Shown here: one piece after another, positions 41,973-53,288 of the stretch
Layout of the letters: every line of letters starts with the position of its first letter
Numbering within the stretch: position 1 is the stretch's first letter
Origin: Pomphorhynchus laevis
Taxonomy: Eukaryota > Acanthocephala > Palaeacanthocephala > Echinorhynchida > Pomphorhynchidae
Direction: 5' to 3'
NCBI GenBank assembly: GCA_012934845.2
Contig: WNNJ02001400.1
Coordinates: 1 to 64,000 of the forward strand
Length of the DNA stretch: 64,000 bases
Translations under genes and position numbers: made by a program
Notes under the pieces: generated by a model
Databases searched by the model: none
The model's input: only the letters and a program-made list of their open reading frames with translations
Told to the model about the DNA's origin: nothing

Positions 41973-43190
41973 ATGCCAGTGGTGTCCAATGAATACGAGT
42001 CTTCCGCTTCTCAACCTGAAAATTTTGAATCGTTACGCCTTGAACCAGGAGTTGCTTTACAGTAATCTTGGCATCATGCAACTGTTGCCGCTCTGCCACA
42101 CCGAAATCTTTAAGTATTCGTACCGGTGATCCCCGTAAATGAAATGAATTTGAAGAATTAAAATAGTTGACTTACCGTCTTGTAAAACAGCTTTTAGTAA
42201 TCAAGGGCGATTTTTTTTCTATATATCTTCTTACCAATACGAAAAAGTGAGACAATTTTGATATCGGAAATGAGATCCGATGGAACATCTCTGAGGAATT
42301 ATGACAGTAAAGTGCGAACCTGTAACAAATTATCATTTAAGCGCTGTTGAACGTTTATGGAAGAGAACTCGGACAATTGTGAAGATTAGTGCATGGAAAC
42401 AGTCACGAATCCCTGAAATTTTTTAAACAGGTTTGAGCGTTCTGTGCCGAGCCACCTTACTTGATGATATCGGTAGTTTCACCCTTACTTGATGATATTA
42501 TCAGTAGTTTCACATTGAAGGTCACATGTATTTTCGGATAATACTTCAGAGCTTTGCAACGTGAATGTATGTTCATATAGTGATAATTTAATCTGTGTAT
42601 GTTCTTTGACGTAGTACGGTTATGAACTTAGTATAGCAGAAGAAGCAGTAGTTATACTGAGAAATAGAACTATCACTCAGTACAGCAGTTCAAGTAGCTA
42701 TCATAGCGCATCTATTACTGTTTGCTTTCCCATTATTCTGCTCGCTGCACGAATGATTGAATCTGCATCAATCGTAAGAAATAATGAATAATTATGATCC
42801 TTTGCGTTTTCAACTTTATCATGTAAACAGGCTTCTTCGTTAAATACACCACGACTTGGATTAAGTTCCTTAACCAATTCTCCAACTGATTTTCCTTAAA
42901 CAATGGTCTCTGGTGAAATCAAACTGTTGTTTAATCCATCGTCAAGAATTACCTCTGCAGCAGTAACTTTACCATTCGTTATTTACTTGATAAATGTTTC
43001 TTCTAATTTGTTTTCTAGTTCTGACGAACTTCAAGTGTTCTGCGTTGTTGCAGAGTACGAGTTTCGAAAAATATTTCAATTACTTTCACCTCCTTCCACA
43101 GTGAAATACGTACTTCGAATGCTTTGCGCACTAATGATGTTTTGCGGGTTGGGATATTTTGCAGAACTCACCCTGAAATCAACACAATAA
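41973..43190 (-). pseudogene. Gene-like exons, unrecognised, decayed
   Basis: The minus strand shows coding-like stretches. At 43,010-42,700 one frame reads SSELENKLEETFIK, TAAEVILDDGLNNSLISPE, GKSVGELVKELNPSRGVF and FLTIDADSIIRAASRIMG, interrupted by stops. At 42,300-42,230 there is FLRDVPSDLISDIKIVSLF. At 42,130-41,973 there is ILKDFGVAERQQLHDAKI and IQNFQVEKRKTRIHWTPLA, ending in TGA. Candidate splice signals include acceptors before 43,170 and 42,320 and a GTAAGT near 42,175. It looks like a decayed multi-exon gene; I cannot name the family. Confidence 0.4.
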
Positions 43191-43429
43191 TTTAAATTTA
43201 TTATTATAAATTTATTATTATAAATCAACACAATAATATAAAGAATAATTTTAATGTAAAAATTACATTAAAAAGATGGATTTACATTTAAATCATTAGA
43301 ATTAACCTCTTTCATTAGTATATCATAATAAAGCTTTTTGCATATGAAGACAAAGTTATTACTAGCTTTATCAAAGTTATTACTAGCTTTATCAATACAC
43401 ATCTTCATAAAAAGATGTTATTTTTAACT

Positions 43430-43900
43430 ATAAAAATAACATCAAGCAGAAAATAGTAAAATATATAAATCAACACAATAATATAAAGAATAAATTTAAA
43501 CTCTAAAGTGGCAAATTTTTATGGATGGATAATAAATAATATACTTTGTATTAGAATAAGATACTATATAATCAAATTTAATCAGATGAAATACGTCCTT
43601 AACACATATTTGCCCCCGCTGCTATGTTGGGTAGAAGAACAGGGGCCGAAACCTGATAGCATAGCAGTTCCTCCTGATGACCTCTAATCCTTTTTCTGAT
43701 ACAACGTCTGTTATTTATTAGTCAATTCATAAAAATGACGTTTATTTTAAATTTCAATTTTTTATTTTAACTTGATTTAAATTATAGAAAATCTAAAAAC
43801 AATTATTAATTTTATTATTTAATTATAAAATTCTGATTTAGCACTATTATGTTTTTTATAATTATATTAAATACGTAGACTCAGTTAGCCGATTTGATTT
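43430..43900 (+). mobile_element. PLE 3' end with conserved stem-loop (P4)
   Basis: The first 60 bp match the end of PLE copy P1 (ATCAAGCAGAAAATAGTAAA). A 3' UTR follows that also occurs at 48,150, 56,580 and, inverted, at 58,680. The words CTGCTATG (near 43,619) and CATAGCAG (near 43,664) would pair around a loop holding GGGGCCGAAACC, and CTCCTGATGACC lies just after. Only the 3' end of the element is present. Confidence 0.65.
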
Positions 43901-44459
43901 GTTCCTTCTAACAAAGAAAGATTTTCAAATTTTTTTCTAATTTTCAAATTTCTTTCCAAATTCAAAAATTCGGAAAATTTTCGAATTTGATTGAGGAGTA
44001 AGTGCATTTGATCTGTAATTGATCTGTATTTGATCTGTATTTATAATTTGTTTGTAATAAATTAATTGTTATTCCAAATAATTAAAGAAGTATCTTCACG
44101 AAGTCTCTTTGCACCGGCTTGCCTTTGCCTGGGATGACTGCTTGAATTTTATATTTGAGACTGTTGTATAATATTTTGTGTATTTAAGAATATAATAACA
44201 CTGCAATAACACTATTGAATTATAAATATTCGTTGATTCGGATTGGTTTGTTAAAGAGTGGCTTTCCTGAACGGGTTATTAAGAAATCTTACTATAAAAG
44301 TTGCATTGCTGGGAGAACATTTTGGATCATCTAATCAATATATATACATATTGGAATTCCTTTTATTAACCAAAATGGAACTCCTTATTTAATAAATTTA
44401 TATTAAAAATAAAATATTCAAATATTATGATAAAAATTACATACATTACATAATATTTT

Positions 44460-44640
44460 CAAATTAAAACCGAAATTTAATTATTATTTTTATTTCCTAA
44501 AATTACGTATAATGTTGTATATTTCTCGTATCCATTATTAGTAAGCATTTTACGTATTTGTTCAATTTCTATCTCTAAGCCGCATGTATCGGAGGACAAC
44601 GCAAAGCTCTAAAGAAGTGTTTTTATTATGTCTATTTTAT
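44460..44640 (-). mobile_element. PLE fragment between RT and endonuclease
   Basis: It closely matches the PLE piece at 34,350-34,500 in opposite orientation. In one frame it reads EIEIEQIRKMLTNNGYEKYT, the segment joining RT and GIY-YIG in Penelope-like proteins. Confidence 0.6.
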
Positions 44641-44696
44641 AAACTTTTGTGGTATCCTTTTTTATTTAATGTGATATTGGGAAATTCTTTTCTCGG

Positions 44697-44775
44697 TGGC
44701 GACACCGAAAAAGCAACGAAAAAATTATGACTTAACAAAAGTTACATGTACTCAACCAGATTGGGAAAATATGTA
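44697..44775. repeat. 80-bp repeat inverted at 56,998-57,078
   Basis: GGTGGCGACACCGAAAAAGC and TTACATGTACTCAAC are found here and, as the complement, in the PLE 3' region at 57.0 kb. This copy lies immediately upstream of the GIY-YIG piece. Confidence 0.7.
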
Positions 44776-44782
44776 AGTACTA

Positions 44783-45475
44783 ATGATTTTTAATTTTAGA
44801 TCTTTTAAATGTAAGAGAAAAAATTGTATGGTTTGTGATGCTATAAATAATAATTGCATTTTAGGTAATACGACAAACAAATGTTTTTCATTAAATATTA
44901 ATAATAATTGTAACTGCAATACTGCGGGTGTAGTGTATCTAATACAATGTACATGTGGATTTCAATATATAGGAAAACATATCAAATGTTAAAAACTAGG
45001 TTTAGGCAACACATATATTATATACAGTATAATAGTCAAACTATATTTAATAAACATATAAGATTTATATGAAATTATATTAAAAACTGTAAATTATTTA
45101 TTTTAGAACATATTATCGAAGAAAACATATCAATATTAAATCAAAACTATTAGAAAGAGAATATTTTTGGATCAAAACGCTTAATTCCATGTACCCATTA
45201 GGATTGAATGAAGTGGTACAAGGAATTGGCAGAAGTAGTATAGTACATAATAAACAACTATATTATCATAATCCGGTTAAACGCAAACCAAGAAGTCATG
45301 GTGATAAAAGTGATAAGAAAAATAGAGTTAAAAATATTAAAAAAGATATGTATATGAATGAACAATTAGAAATATTAAAACAACTTTTAAGTGATAAAGA
45401 GCTGAAAGATCTTTATGTAAATATAAGAAGTTTTTCTAAAAATAGCATTTGTTCAATAAATCTGATTTAATTGAA
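44783..45475 (+). mobile_element. Penelope-like GIY-YIG endonuclease fragment
   Basis: A Cys-rich start (CKRKNCMVCDAIN, then NCNCNTAG) leads into VVYLIQCTCGFQYIGKH. This is the PLE-specific Cys motif followed by the VYLI..C and YIG blocks of the GIY-YIG nuclease. After a stop come FRQHI, ILEHIIEE, EREYFWIKTLNSMYPLGLNE (45,150-45,215) and a basic tail to 45,470. In complete PLEs this domain nicks the target DNA. Two or three breaks are visible. No adjoining RT is in frame. Confidence 0.78.
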
Positions 45476-46660
45476 GAATATGATGGTTTAAGTTGTATAA
45501 TAGACAGTTATTGTAATATAAAATACTAAATCGAACAAGAAATGTTAGTATAACTATAAAATCATACACTAGCCATAAACTTCATTAATAAATGTACATA
45601 AACATAAATATAGATCGTTTTAAAGAAGTGGGTAAGCGTGACATCTTATGAATAAGAAATTTGCATATACGAGTACAATGGTAAACAAATCCATGTTCTT
45701 CTAATTAAATAGAAAGTCCCAATACTGAAAAATCTTCATCCAATTTTTCCTAAACTTTGCGATTTATCTTTTACAGTTTTCAGCTTCTTTATTGATGTGA
45801 TCTAACATAATCTTTACTTTCAAAATTCGATTGTCTCTTTGCCAAATTGTACTTATTGGGTTCTATATTTGACTACTAACAAATCTAATCGCTGCAACTG
45901 TAACTAGTTCTCCTTGTTTGACTTAATCCTTCAAAGTCTCTTTAGTTTTTAATCCATGATCCAAGCAGGATCTTTATAATTTTGTTGTCATTTAGAAAGA
46001 TAATCTTTACCAGAAGTAACAGATTTTGTAAATATATACAATCTTTAAAAATATATACAATCTTTTATATTTACAAAATAAAAGATTTTGTAAATATTTA
46101 ATGTGTTCTACTTATAAGATTTTTATCCAAACAAATTATATAAAAATTAAAAGGGCTCAAATACTAAATCATTACGAATGTTAGGATACAACTTTTTAAA
46201 GTCAGCAGTTGTATATAAATGCATTGCTCTCTGTCTAGAATTTCTATTCCCTATTTCTTCAACTGATGAGGTACACTTTATCATTTATTTTCTATTAATT
46301 TAGAGGAATCATCCTTCATTATTATTTCTGGTATTAATGATACTACATACGACATTATCTTCTTTGAAGTTACCGCAAATATTCTATCGAAACTTCTTTC
46401 TCTTTTGAACTTAAATCTATAGTTTATTCATCATCTTTAAACCAAAATTGTCAATATTGTTTAAGAAATCTTCAATCCTGGGAATTTTTCTTTTAATCCA
46501 TTTTTTATTCAGTACTTTATACTTTATAGAAAAAATCATTTGTTCTGTCAAATAAATTATTTAATAGAATTAACATAGAAACATTTTTTACACAGAAAAA
46601 TTATTTACAGAAATTATTTACAAAAAATATTTACATGGAAAATTTACAAAAAACAATCAA
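45476..46660. repeat. AT-rich DNA with local duplications of the exon 4 flank
   Basis: Segments here recur at 46,790-47,010: 46,080-46,175 matches 46,832-46,925 (TTATCCAAACAAATTAT, GGGCTCAAATACTAAATCAT), and 46,355-46,400 matches 46,966-47,010. A weak minus-strand coding look near 45,720-45,990 is too broken to call. Confidence 0.6.
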
Positions 46661-46666
46661 TTAAAA

Positions 46667-46855
46667 CTAAAAAAATGGATATAAACAATTATTGTTAATA
46701 GTTTCATATAAGTATGAAAGCTTTTCCAACAGCAATTTATCCAAAATTAAATAATTGTTCATTGATGACAAATGGTTGTCAAATGAAATTTTGTTGTCAT
46801 TTAGGGGGATAATCTTTATCAAAAGTGTAAATAAAAGGTTTTGTAAATATGTCAT
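46667..46855 (-). pseudogene. Partial duplicate of helical-gene exon 4
   Basis: KISFDNHLSSMNNYLILDKL and LSYLYETIN repeat the second half of the exon at 47,017-47,221. The first half and the splice acceptor are replaced by repeat sequence, so this is a dead local copy. Confidence 0.65.
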
Positions 46856-47016
46856 GTGTTCTACTTATTAGATTTTTATCCAAACAAATTATGTAAGAAT
46901 ATAAAGGGCTCAAATACTAAATCATATAGATTGGGTTTAATCATTTATATTTTGTTATACTACATATGACATTATCTTCTTTGAAGTTACCGCAAACATT
47001 CTATCGATTTATCATT

Positions 47017-47221
47017 CTATCGATTGTTAATAGTGTCATATAAGTATGAAAGATTTTCCAACAGCAATTTATCCAAAATTAAATAATTGTTCATTGATGA
47101 CAAATGGTTATCAAATGAAATTTTCAAGTCATTTAATCTGTCAATGTCGGCCTTAGCATTTTGAATTGCTTCAGTCAAATCACGAATACTTTCCATTCGA
47201 TACTCTAGCAAACTTTTCAAT
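47017..47221 (-). CDS. Terminal exon 4 of the helical-protein gene (copy G2)
   Basis: It is preceded by the acceptor GCATTTCAG. Its first base completes the GC left by exon 3 (donor at 48,644), giving Ala and then LKSLLEYRMESIRDLTEA. The frame continues IQNAKADIDRLNDLKISF, SMNNYLILDKLLLEN and ends NNR and TAG. Leu, Ile and charged residues alternate as in a coiled coil, with no Pro or Gly. The intron would be 1,423 bp. The phase match across two independently placed splice sites is the main support. Function unknown. Confidence 0.62.
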
Positions 47222-47459
47222 CTGAAATGCATTCAACTGATATTCGTTAGTAAAATGTAATCATAAATTAACTATTAATATCACCGCCGCTTTTCAGCGA
47301 GTGACTTACAAAAATTATAAAATTAATAGTAATATATTAATATATTACTATTAATATGAAAATAGCAGTAATAGAAGATAACTGAAGTTATATTCAGTAA
47401 CTGAATATATTCCAATTTTCAGAAATTTATTATAACAAATATTTCAGTTAATATTTTTG

Positions 47460-47660
47460 ATAACAGTAGTTTCTACTAATGACCTCTAGCCTTAAATCTG
47501 ATGCATCGCATATTATTCATTAGTTAATTCATAAAAATTGATTATTATTTTAAATTTTAACTTCATATATTTAAAATATAAAATCTTATATAATTATTTA
47601 TTATTTATAATTATTTTTATATATCATAATTTTTAATTTATATAAAGTATAAAATACGTT
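47460..47660 (+). mobile_element. PLE 3' UTR scrap
   Basis: Words shared with the other PLE ends are CTAATGACCTCTAGCC, GTTAATTCATAAAAATTGA and AAATACGTTGACTCA. Only about 200 bp survive. Confidence 0.5.
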
Positions 47661-47751
47661 GACTCATTAAGCTGATCTAATATTTAAAAAAATCACAAGA
47701 GTAGTGAAAACGGAAATTAAAAATTTATTTTAAAATTGATGTTTTGAGAGC

Positions 47752-48084
47752 TACTGCTATTATCCGCACAATTTTGAAAAATATACTGATGATGATTTCG
47801 AAATATTTAGTAATTATAGTTATTATTACCAAAAATATTTATTAGGTTATAAGATTAACAAAATTCCCCTACAACAATTGAGTAACACTAAAGATCAGCA
47901 GCAATTTTATGACGATAAAATTTTATTGCATGCTGCATTAAAATCATGCTGCTTATACATATGATTTGGATAATGATTTGACATATTACGTACCACTTTA
48001 TCCACAAACATTTATAGATACTTATAAATATATTATCTCACTTACTCCCGCACACTGTCCATTATTACGATGTTGGTTGCGCTA
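47752..48084 (+). pseudogene. Unrecognised coding-like stretch with one frameshift
   Basis: A frame open for about 60 codons reads SYCYYPHNFEKYTDDDFEIF, then LLGYKINKIPLQQLS and FYDDKILLHAA. It continues in the next frame with HAAYTYDLDNDLTYYVPLYP and PAHCPLLRCWLR to a stop. Its composition is unlike random AT-rich DNA. It could be the last exon of a host gene or part of an element; I recognise no family. Confidence 0.4.
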
Positions 48085-48149
48085 ATTAAATCACTGTTAA
48101 CAAATCATTTTTAATTACAATAGCGATAATCTTGATCTTGCATATTTTT

Positions 48150-48450
48150 GTAAACAGGTAGTTTACTCAGCTTGGAACTTATATTATGTCACTTAGTCAC
48201 GCTGCAGTATTAGATCAAAGAATCGGAGCATAAACCCGATAGCATAGCAGTTCCTCCTGATGACATGTAATCCTTATTCTTAAACATCGTATGCTATTTA
48301 TTAGTCAATTCATAACAATTGACTTTTATTTTATATTCCAATTTTTAGTTTTGACTTTATATAATAAATTGTATAAAATCTTATATAATTATTTATTATT
48401 TATCTTTATTTTTATTTATAAATCGAATAAAATACGTAGACTCAGTTATC
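48150..48450 (+). mobile_element. PLE 3' end with conserved stem-loop (P5)
   Basis: It carries GATAGCATAGCAGTTCCTCC followed by TGATGACATG, then the same downstream UTR as P4 (TTTATTAGTCAATTCATAA, AAATACGTAGACTCAGTTA). Confidence 0.6.
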
Positions 48451-48644
48451 TGATTTGCTAAACCGTCTTTTCTTTTCGCAAATTGAAATTAAATTTTAAA
48501 TAATTTAACTTGATGATTATATGCTATGATCATGTCACCAAATATGCTTAATGAACTCATATTATAGATATATTTATACTAAAAATATAATTTACTAACA
48601 CTAAACTTAGTAAATTGTAAGTTACGAAATCATAAATGACTTAC

Positions 48645-48811
48645 GCTATAATGTTCTTACAAATGAATCTTTCGTATATATAGTCACTTCGAGCATAATT
48701 CTCAAATTGCTCTAATTGTACTTTGATTGTTTCAGCAACTGCTGTTTCTTCGTGCAAAAGACTTTCCAAATCGGCGAGAGATTTGTACTAAAGATCTATT
48801 TGCGTTTTTAA
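48645..48811 (-). CDS. Exon 3 of the helical-protein gene (copy G2)
   Basis: Acceptor CTTTTACAG lies before 48,811 and donor GTAAGT after 48,645. In the frame set by exon 4 it reads LKTQIDL, a TAG, then YKSLADLESLLHEETAVAE, TIKVQLEQFENYARSD and FICKNIIA. The TAG can be avoided if the alternative acceptor CTTTAG is used, starting the exon at 48,787. The same TAG is in the other arm. Exons 1 and 2 are not found upstream on this strand, because the arm breaks off in intron 2. Confidence 0.6.
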
Positions 48812-49235
48812 CTGTAAAAGATATAATTATCTATTAGGTACTTAAATGCATCACTTAGAATTGTGCTCGTATCAGCCAATATTATTATGGTCATTGATGA
48901 ATAATTATTAACATGAAAAGATGTCATTATTGCTAAAATGCAATTTTTGCAATAATGTCAATTCTATTTTTAAATTTAAAATTTTCTCGATGAATCAATG
49001 AAGCTTAATGTTATTGTGATTTCATTGTTCATTATATAAGAATGGGTATATTGAGTGGTAAAATATGCTTTCTATAATCGGCCGGGTAAACAGAAAAGCA
49101 CACTGGTAGTGAAGATTTGATATTTGTTACATGTGAAGTGAAATGCGCTTTACTTTAATAAATTCTTAATTCTCTATCTTACTTATGTGGCCTATCTTAC
49201 TTTTAAGGTCATATCTTACTTATGTGGTCACATAC

Positions 49236-49415
49236 CTAGTAAATGCTAGCAATAAATTCAGATTGCCGAATGCGTGGAAGACGCGGCCATTTCGCCAATG
49301 TTCGCAAATCGTCACCACGAACATGTAGATTTACAAGTGACTTGAGATCCGCCACTTCAGAATGATCAACCCTAATCCGCACATCACAAGTATCTCGAGA
49401 GCATTGTACCATCAT
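49236..49415 (-). other. Intronic 59-codon ORF or alternative exon, left copy
   Basis: It starts MMVQCSRDTCDVRIRVDHSE and continues VADLKSLVNLHVRGDDLRTL, then AKWPRLPRIRQSEFIASIY and TAG. The segment is much GC-richer than its surroundings and its residue make-up looks like real protein. A TCA codon just after ATGATAG upstream would allow an in-phase exon. The TAG directly abuts a GTATGT donor-like site. An almost identical copy is at 63,132-63,311. Confidence 0.45.
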
Positions 49416-50025
49416 GTAATTGTAGTCTGACTATCATATTCTTACTATCAGTACATCAGTCAGTATTCCGACTTGATATTAAGAGATAATTCTGTATTCA
49501 TTTATTCGTACTTTAAACGAGAATTTATATTTATTAATCATATAAATATTTGTAAGGCAAATTATATATTTAATTCTTCATAGTTATACATAAACGTGAT
49601 TACAAAAGACTGTTAACGATGAAACATAAATGTGAATCGACATTTTTTATTTCGCAAATCGCAATTTTTTATGGCCTTAAACCTGATCTTAAATTGTCAT
49701 TATACAATGCTGTTCTTTTACCTTAAATTTAAAGTAAACCTTATAATGGAGAATTTAAAGTAGAAAGTCTTCGTGATTTTTAATTTATGGAACGAAGAAA
49801 TGAGTTTATTTTATTGATGTTCATACATAATATACTATTATAATCAGTATTAAATAATCAAAATAAATCAGATATAGTTATTTTAATGATGAATGCGAAT
49901 ATTGGCGAATGGTATTTTCTGATGGATCCATCAAAACATTATGCTTTTGTTTTAAGTACTAGTTCAACGTTGCTTTAGTTTCAAAGGATACTTTTTCACA
50001 ACCTGGTGTAATTATTGACACTAAT

Positions 50026-51500
50026 TTAGCCGAATACTGATTCTACTTTAGCAGGCTGCCATGAAACTTCGTTGTGACGGTGATACCAGATGGTCTGCCC
50101 TGGTTGAAAACTGCGACATTTCGTTGCCGTATCTCTATATAATTTATACTTGTCGATCGCTTTTCTTGCAGTAAGCGCTGGTGTTGGACGTATTCGATCA
50201 AACATTGTGCATAAACGTCGTCCGTAGAGCATGAATGCAAGGACTTTTCGCGTACTAGCATGAGGGGTATTCCTATGTCAAAGTAACATTTGCTGAATTT
50301 TCAGAGGTCTCTGTTTGATAGGTGTATGTGACAATGCACGCTGTTTCAACACCCCCACCCTGTAAAACGTCTGGCCATTTGTCATTGCCCATACCATCAC
50401 CAGGTACATTTCTCCGTCCACTGGACCGGCAAAATTAGCGTGATTACGCTGCCAAGGTGAATTCGGAATAGGCCAATTCATTAGCGGATGTTCAGGTTCA
50501 CATCGTCGGTTTTGCTGACAAGCCTGACACATGTGTACATATTGTTCTATATCTCCATTTATATCCGGTCACTATACTTAGGTTCTAGACAACGATTTTA
50601 TTCCCACAATACCGGCATGACCTGCGTGAATAGCTTTCAATACATATCTTCTTAACTTACTTGGAGTAACAATCCTACCTGCGACATGAGTATGCCATAT
50701 TTCAACGATAGTTCATCCCTTTTATCGTAATACGGTTTATAGTTGGTATCGATTCTGTTTGACGAATATGCCTCAACGAATTTACATATTCTTTTGATTA
50801 CCATATCATCTTGTGTTGCACTTCGTAATATATCAACGAATAGAAGACCACTCATCTGCGCACTCTCGCTTTGAATTAGATTAACATCCGATTCTTGAAT
50901 TTTCACACATAATTCATCATTATTGTTACATCAATATTAGCTATTGCATTGCAACGACAATCCACGTGTTCTAACGGATATTGATATTGAGATAATAATA
51001 TACCCCAACGCACTAAACGATGTTTAGTAACTTTTAATAAGCCCCGCTTACTTCCCTAAATATAATTGAGTGGTTTATGATCTGTCACCAAGACAAACTT
51101 TCGTCCCACTAAGTATTGATCAAATTTCTTTACGGCAAACAGTAGTGCAAGTGCCTCTTTATCAATTTGGGCATACTTCGTTTCATCCAAACTCATTTTT
51201 CGAGAGGCATAGCAGACTGGCTTATAAGTTCTATTCGATGATTCTTGCAACAATACGGCCCCCAATCCCGATCCGGAACCATCTGCCATTACTTTAATTT
51301 GTAATTTGCCATCATACGGCACTAATGCTCTGGAGTTTAGCAAAATGCTCTTAATCATTTCAAACTCGTCTGAGTGTTTAACTTCCCATTTCCATATTAC
51401 TTTCGGTCCGGCCAAAGCATACAATTCATAACATTGACAACGTAGGTTGGTCAAAAATTTGTCTAAGCAATTTACTGCACCAAGGAACGACCTCAATTCT
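50026..51500 (-). mobile_element. Fossil Ty3/Gypsy fragment
   Basis: Minus-strand pieces run in order from 51,500 downward: end of RT and RNase H (ADGSGSGLGAVLLQ, VTDHKPLNYI), a linker region, an integrase zinc and core start (CQACQQNR, PNSPWQRNH), and an integrase C-terminal stretch near 50,030-50,240. No terminal repeats were found. It is broken in several places, about four or more, and is old. It abuts the end of the inverted-repeat arm. Confidence 0.75.
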
Positions 51501-51585
51501 GTTTAATTAAATTTGACAATGAATCATATCATTCGAAACAACCACAACGAAAATTATTAGAACCTAACAACTTCTGCGGATATCT

Positions 51586-51837
51586 TTGCAACTTGATTGT
51601 GAACACCAAACTGAACTTTTAAATAATAAACTGATCGATTTATGTTATCCAGATCCATATGATGAATACATATCTGAATGTAATAGCATGGATGTATTCA
51701 ATATTCCTGTATTAAATAATAATTATATAAAAAGTGATTTATTAGAAAATAAGGTCTGGATATATCACTTTGCTCTTCACGTACTTATAATGAATATAAA
51801 TGTCAGGACAGTAAAACATCTACAAGTGATCTCATAA
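51586..51837 (+). other. Unrecognised 80-codon frame
   Basis: It reads MQLDCEHQTELLNNKLIDLC, then PDPYDEYISECNSMDVFNIP and NNYIKSDLLEN. The first 60 residues look protein-like and the rest less so. It lies between the Gypsy fossil and the Ginger element. It could be an exon; no family is recognised. Confidence 0.3.
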
Positions 51838-52168
51838 TCTAAACATGTTAAAGACCAACGGCACCATAATGAAAAATTCTTTTAAACAAATAATGATAAA
51901 ATTAAAATAACAATAATCCATGATGTTGTCCTTATATAAGTTCTGAATAGTGTTTGTTTATTAAATCGTGAGTATTTATTGTGGCGCGCCCAGCACGCCA
52001 CCCATGCCAGATGCGCCACCTTAAAAAAATAAATAAAAAGGGGGTAAAATTATATTTTTTTAATTCTAGAGAGATAAATCGTTTCTTCTTTTTTATCAAT
52101 CTTAACTTTGACATAGTTATTTGACAAAACTTCAAGAACCTCGGCATTTGTATTGAAAAAAGTGGAGT

Positions 52169-52447
52169 TTAGCTTTTTTTTGTCTTCTGATTATTATCGA
52201 AATCCAAGGCAATCAATACTCTATCACCGACATTTATGTCATATTTTGACTTATGTACAAGTGAATGCCTGTCCATTCTTTCCAAATATTTAGTGCAAAT
52301 AGAAGAAACGGCATTTCCATTATCTAATGCATCTGATGAATTTTCATCAAGATCTTTTGCTTGGTTTTCAACTTTTGGTTCAATGGAAGCTATTTCTGTA
52401 TCTTCGTCGCTGGCTGAAACAGTGTTGAACCCTGGAAGCTGGAGCAA
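52169..52447 (-). pseudogene. Ginger transposase, C-terminal part
   Basis: It contains LQLPGFNTVSASDEDTEIAS and the C-terminal motif KSKYDINVGDRVLIALDFDN, as found after the integrase core in Ginger2/KRBA2-type proteins. It lies in a different frame from the core, and the remaining C-terminal residues shift again near 52,170. Confidence 0.7.
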
Positions 52448-52496
52448 AAGACGAAACGGGGATTTCTTTGTTGCTGAATGTTTTGCAATATTATAA

Positions 52497-53288
52497 TTAT
52501 AAACCGTTTTTTAGTTGTTTAAGCCATTCTTTTGAATTTGTTACAGTATGAACAGAATTTTCGATGGAATCATTTCTTTGGCTTTCCTCTTCTTCAAAGA
52601 TATATTTCTGCAAGTATCTTGTCAAGGTTTGATTAAACCTTTCAATATGTCCTTGAGATTGTGGATGGCGGGGTCTTGAGTGTTTGTAGGTGATTTTAAA
52701 ATAACTTACAAGTTTGTCCATTTCCTTGTTGAGAAACTCCTTTCCATTATCACACTGAAGAATTTGTGGAGGTCCTGTAAAAGTCGTAAAACGTGTTTCT
52801 AGATTTTCTGCAACCTCCTTTCCCGTCTTAGTATACAAAGGATACACCCAAGCAAACTTAGAATAAACATCTATAACAGTAAGCATCCAAGCAAACCCAT
52901 TATTGGAATGTTTATACTGTCTCATATCAACCAAATCAATTTGTAATCTTTCTAAAGGTCGTTTGGCTGTTATATGAACAGCCTTTTCTTTTGTCTTTAA
53001 AGGCTGTGATTGAGAACATGTCACACATTCCTCAACCACCTTTCTAAGAAGAGTTCGAGGTATTCTATAGAAAAGTTCATTACAGAGGTCTTCAAACCTA
53101 TTCATTACATAGTGCTTATCTTTATGAATCCTTTTTGCTTTGAGTACCATAATATCAGTTTGATCTTTATGGAATGCTCGCTTATGTAATCCTTCATGTT
53201 CATTCTTCAAGTAAATATAACCGTTTATAATGATAAAATTTTCGCTTTTCTTTTTCAACCGTTTTTTGATGTCTTTCGAAAGATACAC
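52497..53288 (-). CDS. Ginger transposase, zinc-binding and DDE core
   Basis: The frame of 263 codons starts at a Met after KxVYLSKDIKKR-like residues. An H-x3-H...C-x2-C zinc module (HKDKH...CVTC) is followed by an rve-type core: LQIDLVDMR (first Asp), ILQCDNGKEF (second Asp), then HPQSQGHIERFN with the Glu 35 residues after the second Asp, giving DD35E. Family knowledge: this enzyme cuts and pastes the element and is kin to LTR-element integrases; vertebrate KRBA2/SCAND3 descend from it. All three catalytic residues are present. An N-terminal stretch (MVSVIANEHEYKN near 53,361) is in another frame. Confidence 0.85.
   Translation of the reverse strand: MYLSKDIKKRLKKKSENFIIINGYIYLKNEHEGLHKRAFHKDQTDIMVLKAKRIHKDKHYVMNRFEDLCNELFYRIPRTLLRKVVEECVTCSQSQPLKTKEKAVHITAKRPLERLQIDLVDMRQYKHSNNGFAWMLTVIDVYSKFAWVYPLYTKTGKEVAENLETRFTTFTGPPQILQCDNGKEFLNKEMDKLVSYFKITYKHSRPRHPQSQGHIERFNQTLTRYLQKYIFEEEESQRNDSIENSVHTVTNSKEWLKQLKNGL

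Larger units (their letters stand above)
48549..50020. repeat. Left arm of a recent 1.47-kb inverted repeat
   Basis: The complement matches 62,528-64,000, with few differences and nearly equal spacing over the whole length. It contains exon 3 of copy G2 and part of its upstream intron. It ends abruptly at about 50,020 against a Gypsy fossil. The match reaches the right window edge, so the real repeat may be longer. Confidence 0.9.

Noticed and set aside
43610-43690. Hammerhead ribozyme in the PLE 3' UTR
   Set aside because: GAAA comes before CTGATGA with too few bases between for helix I, so no permuted form can be folded by hand.
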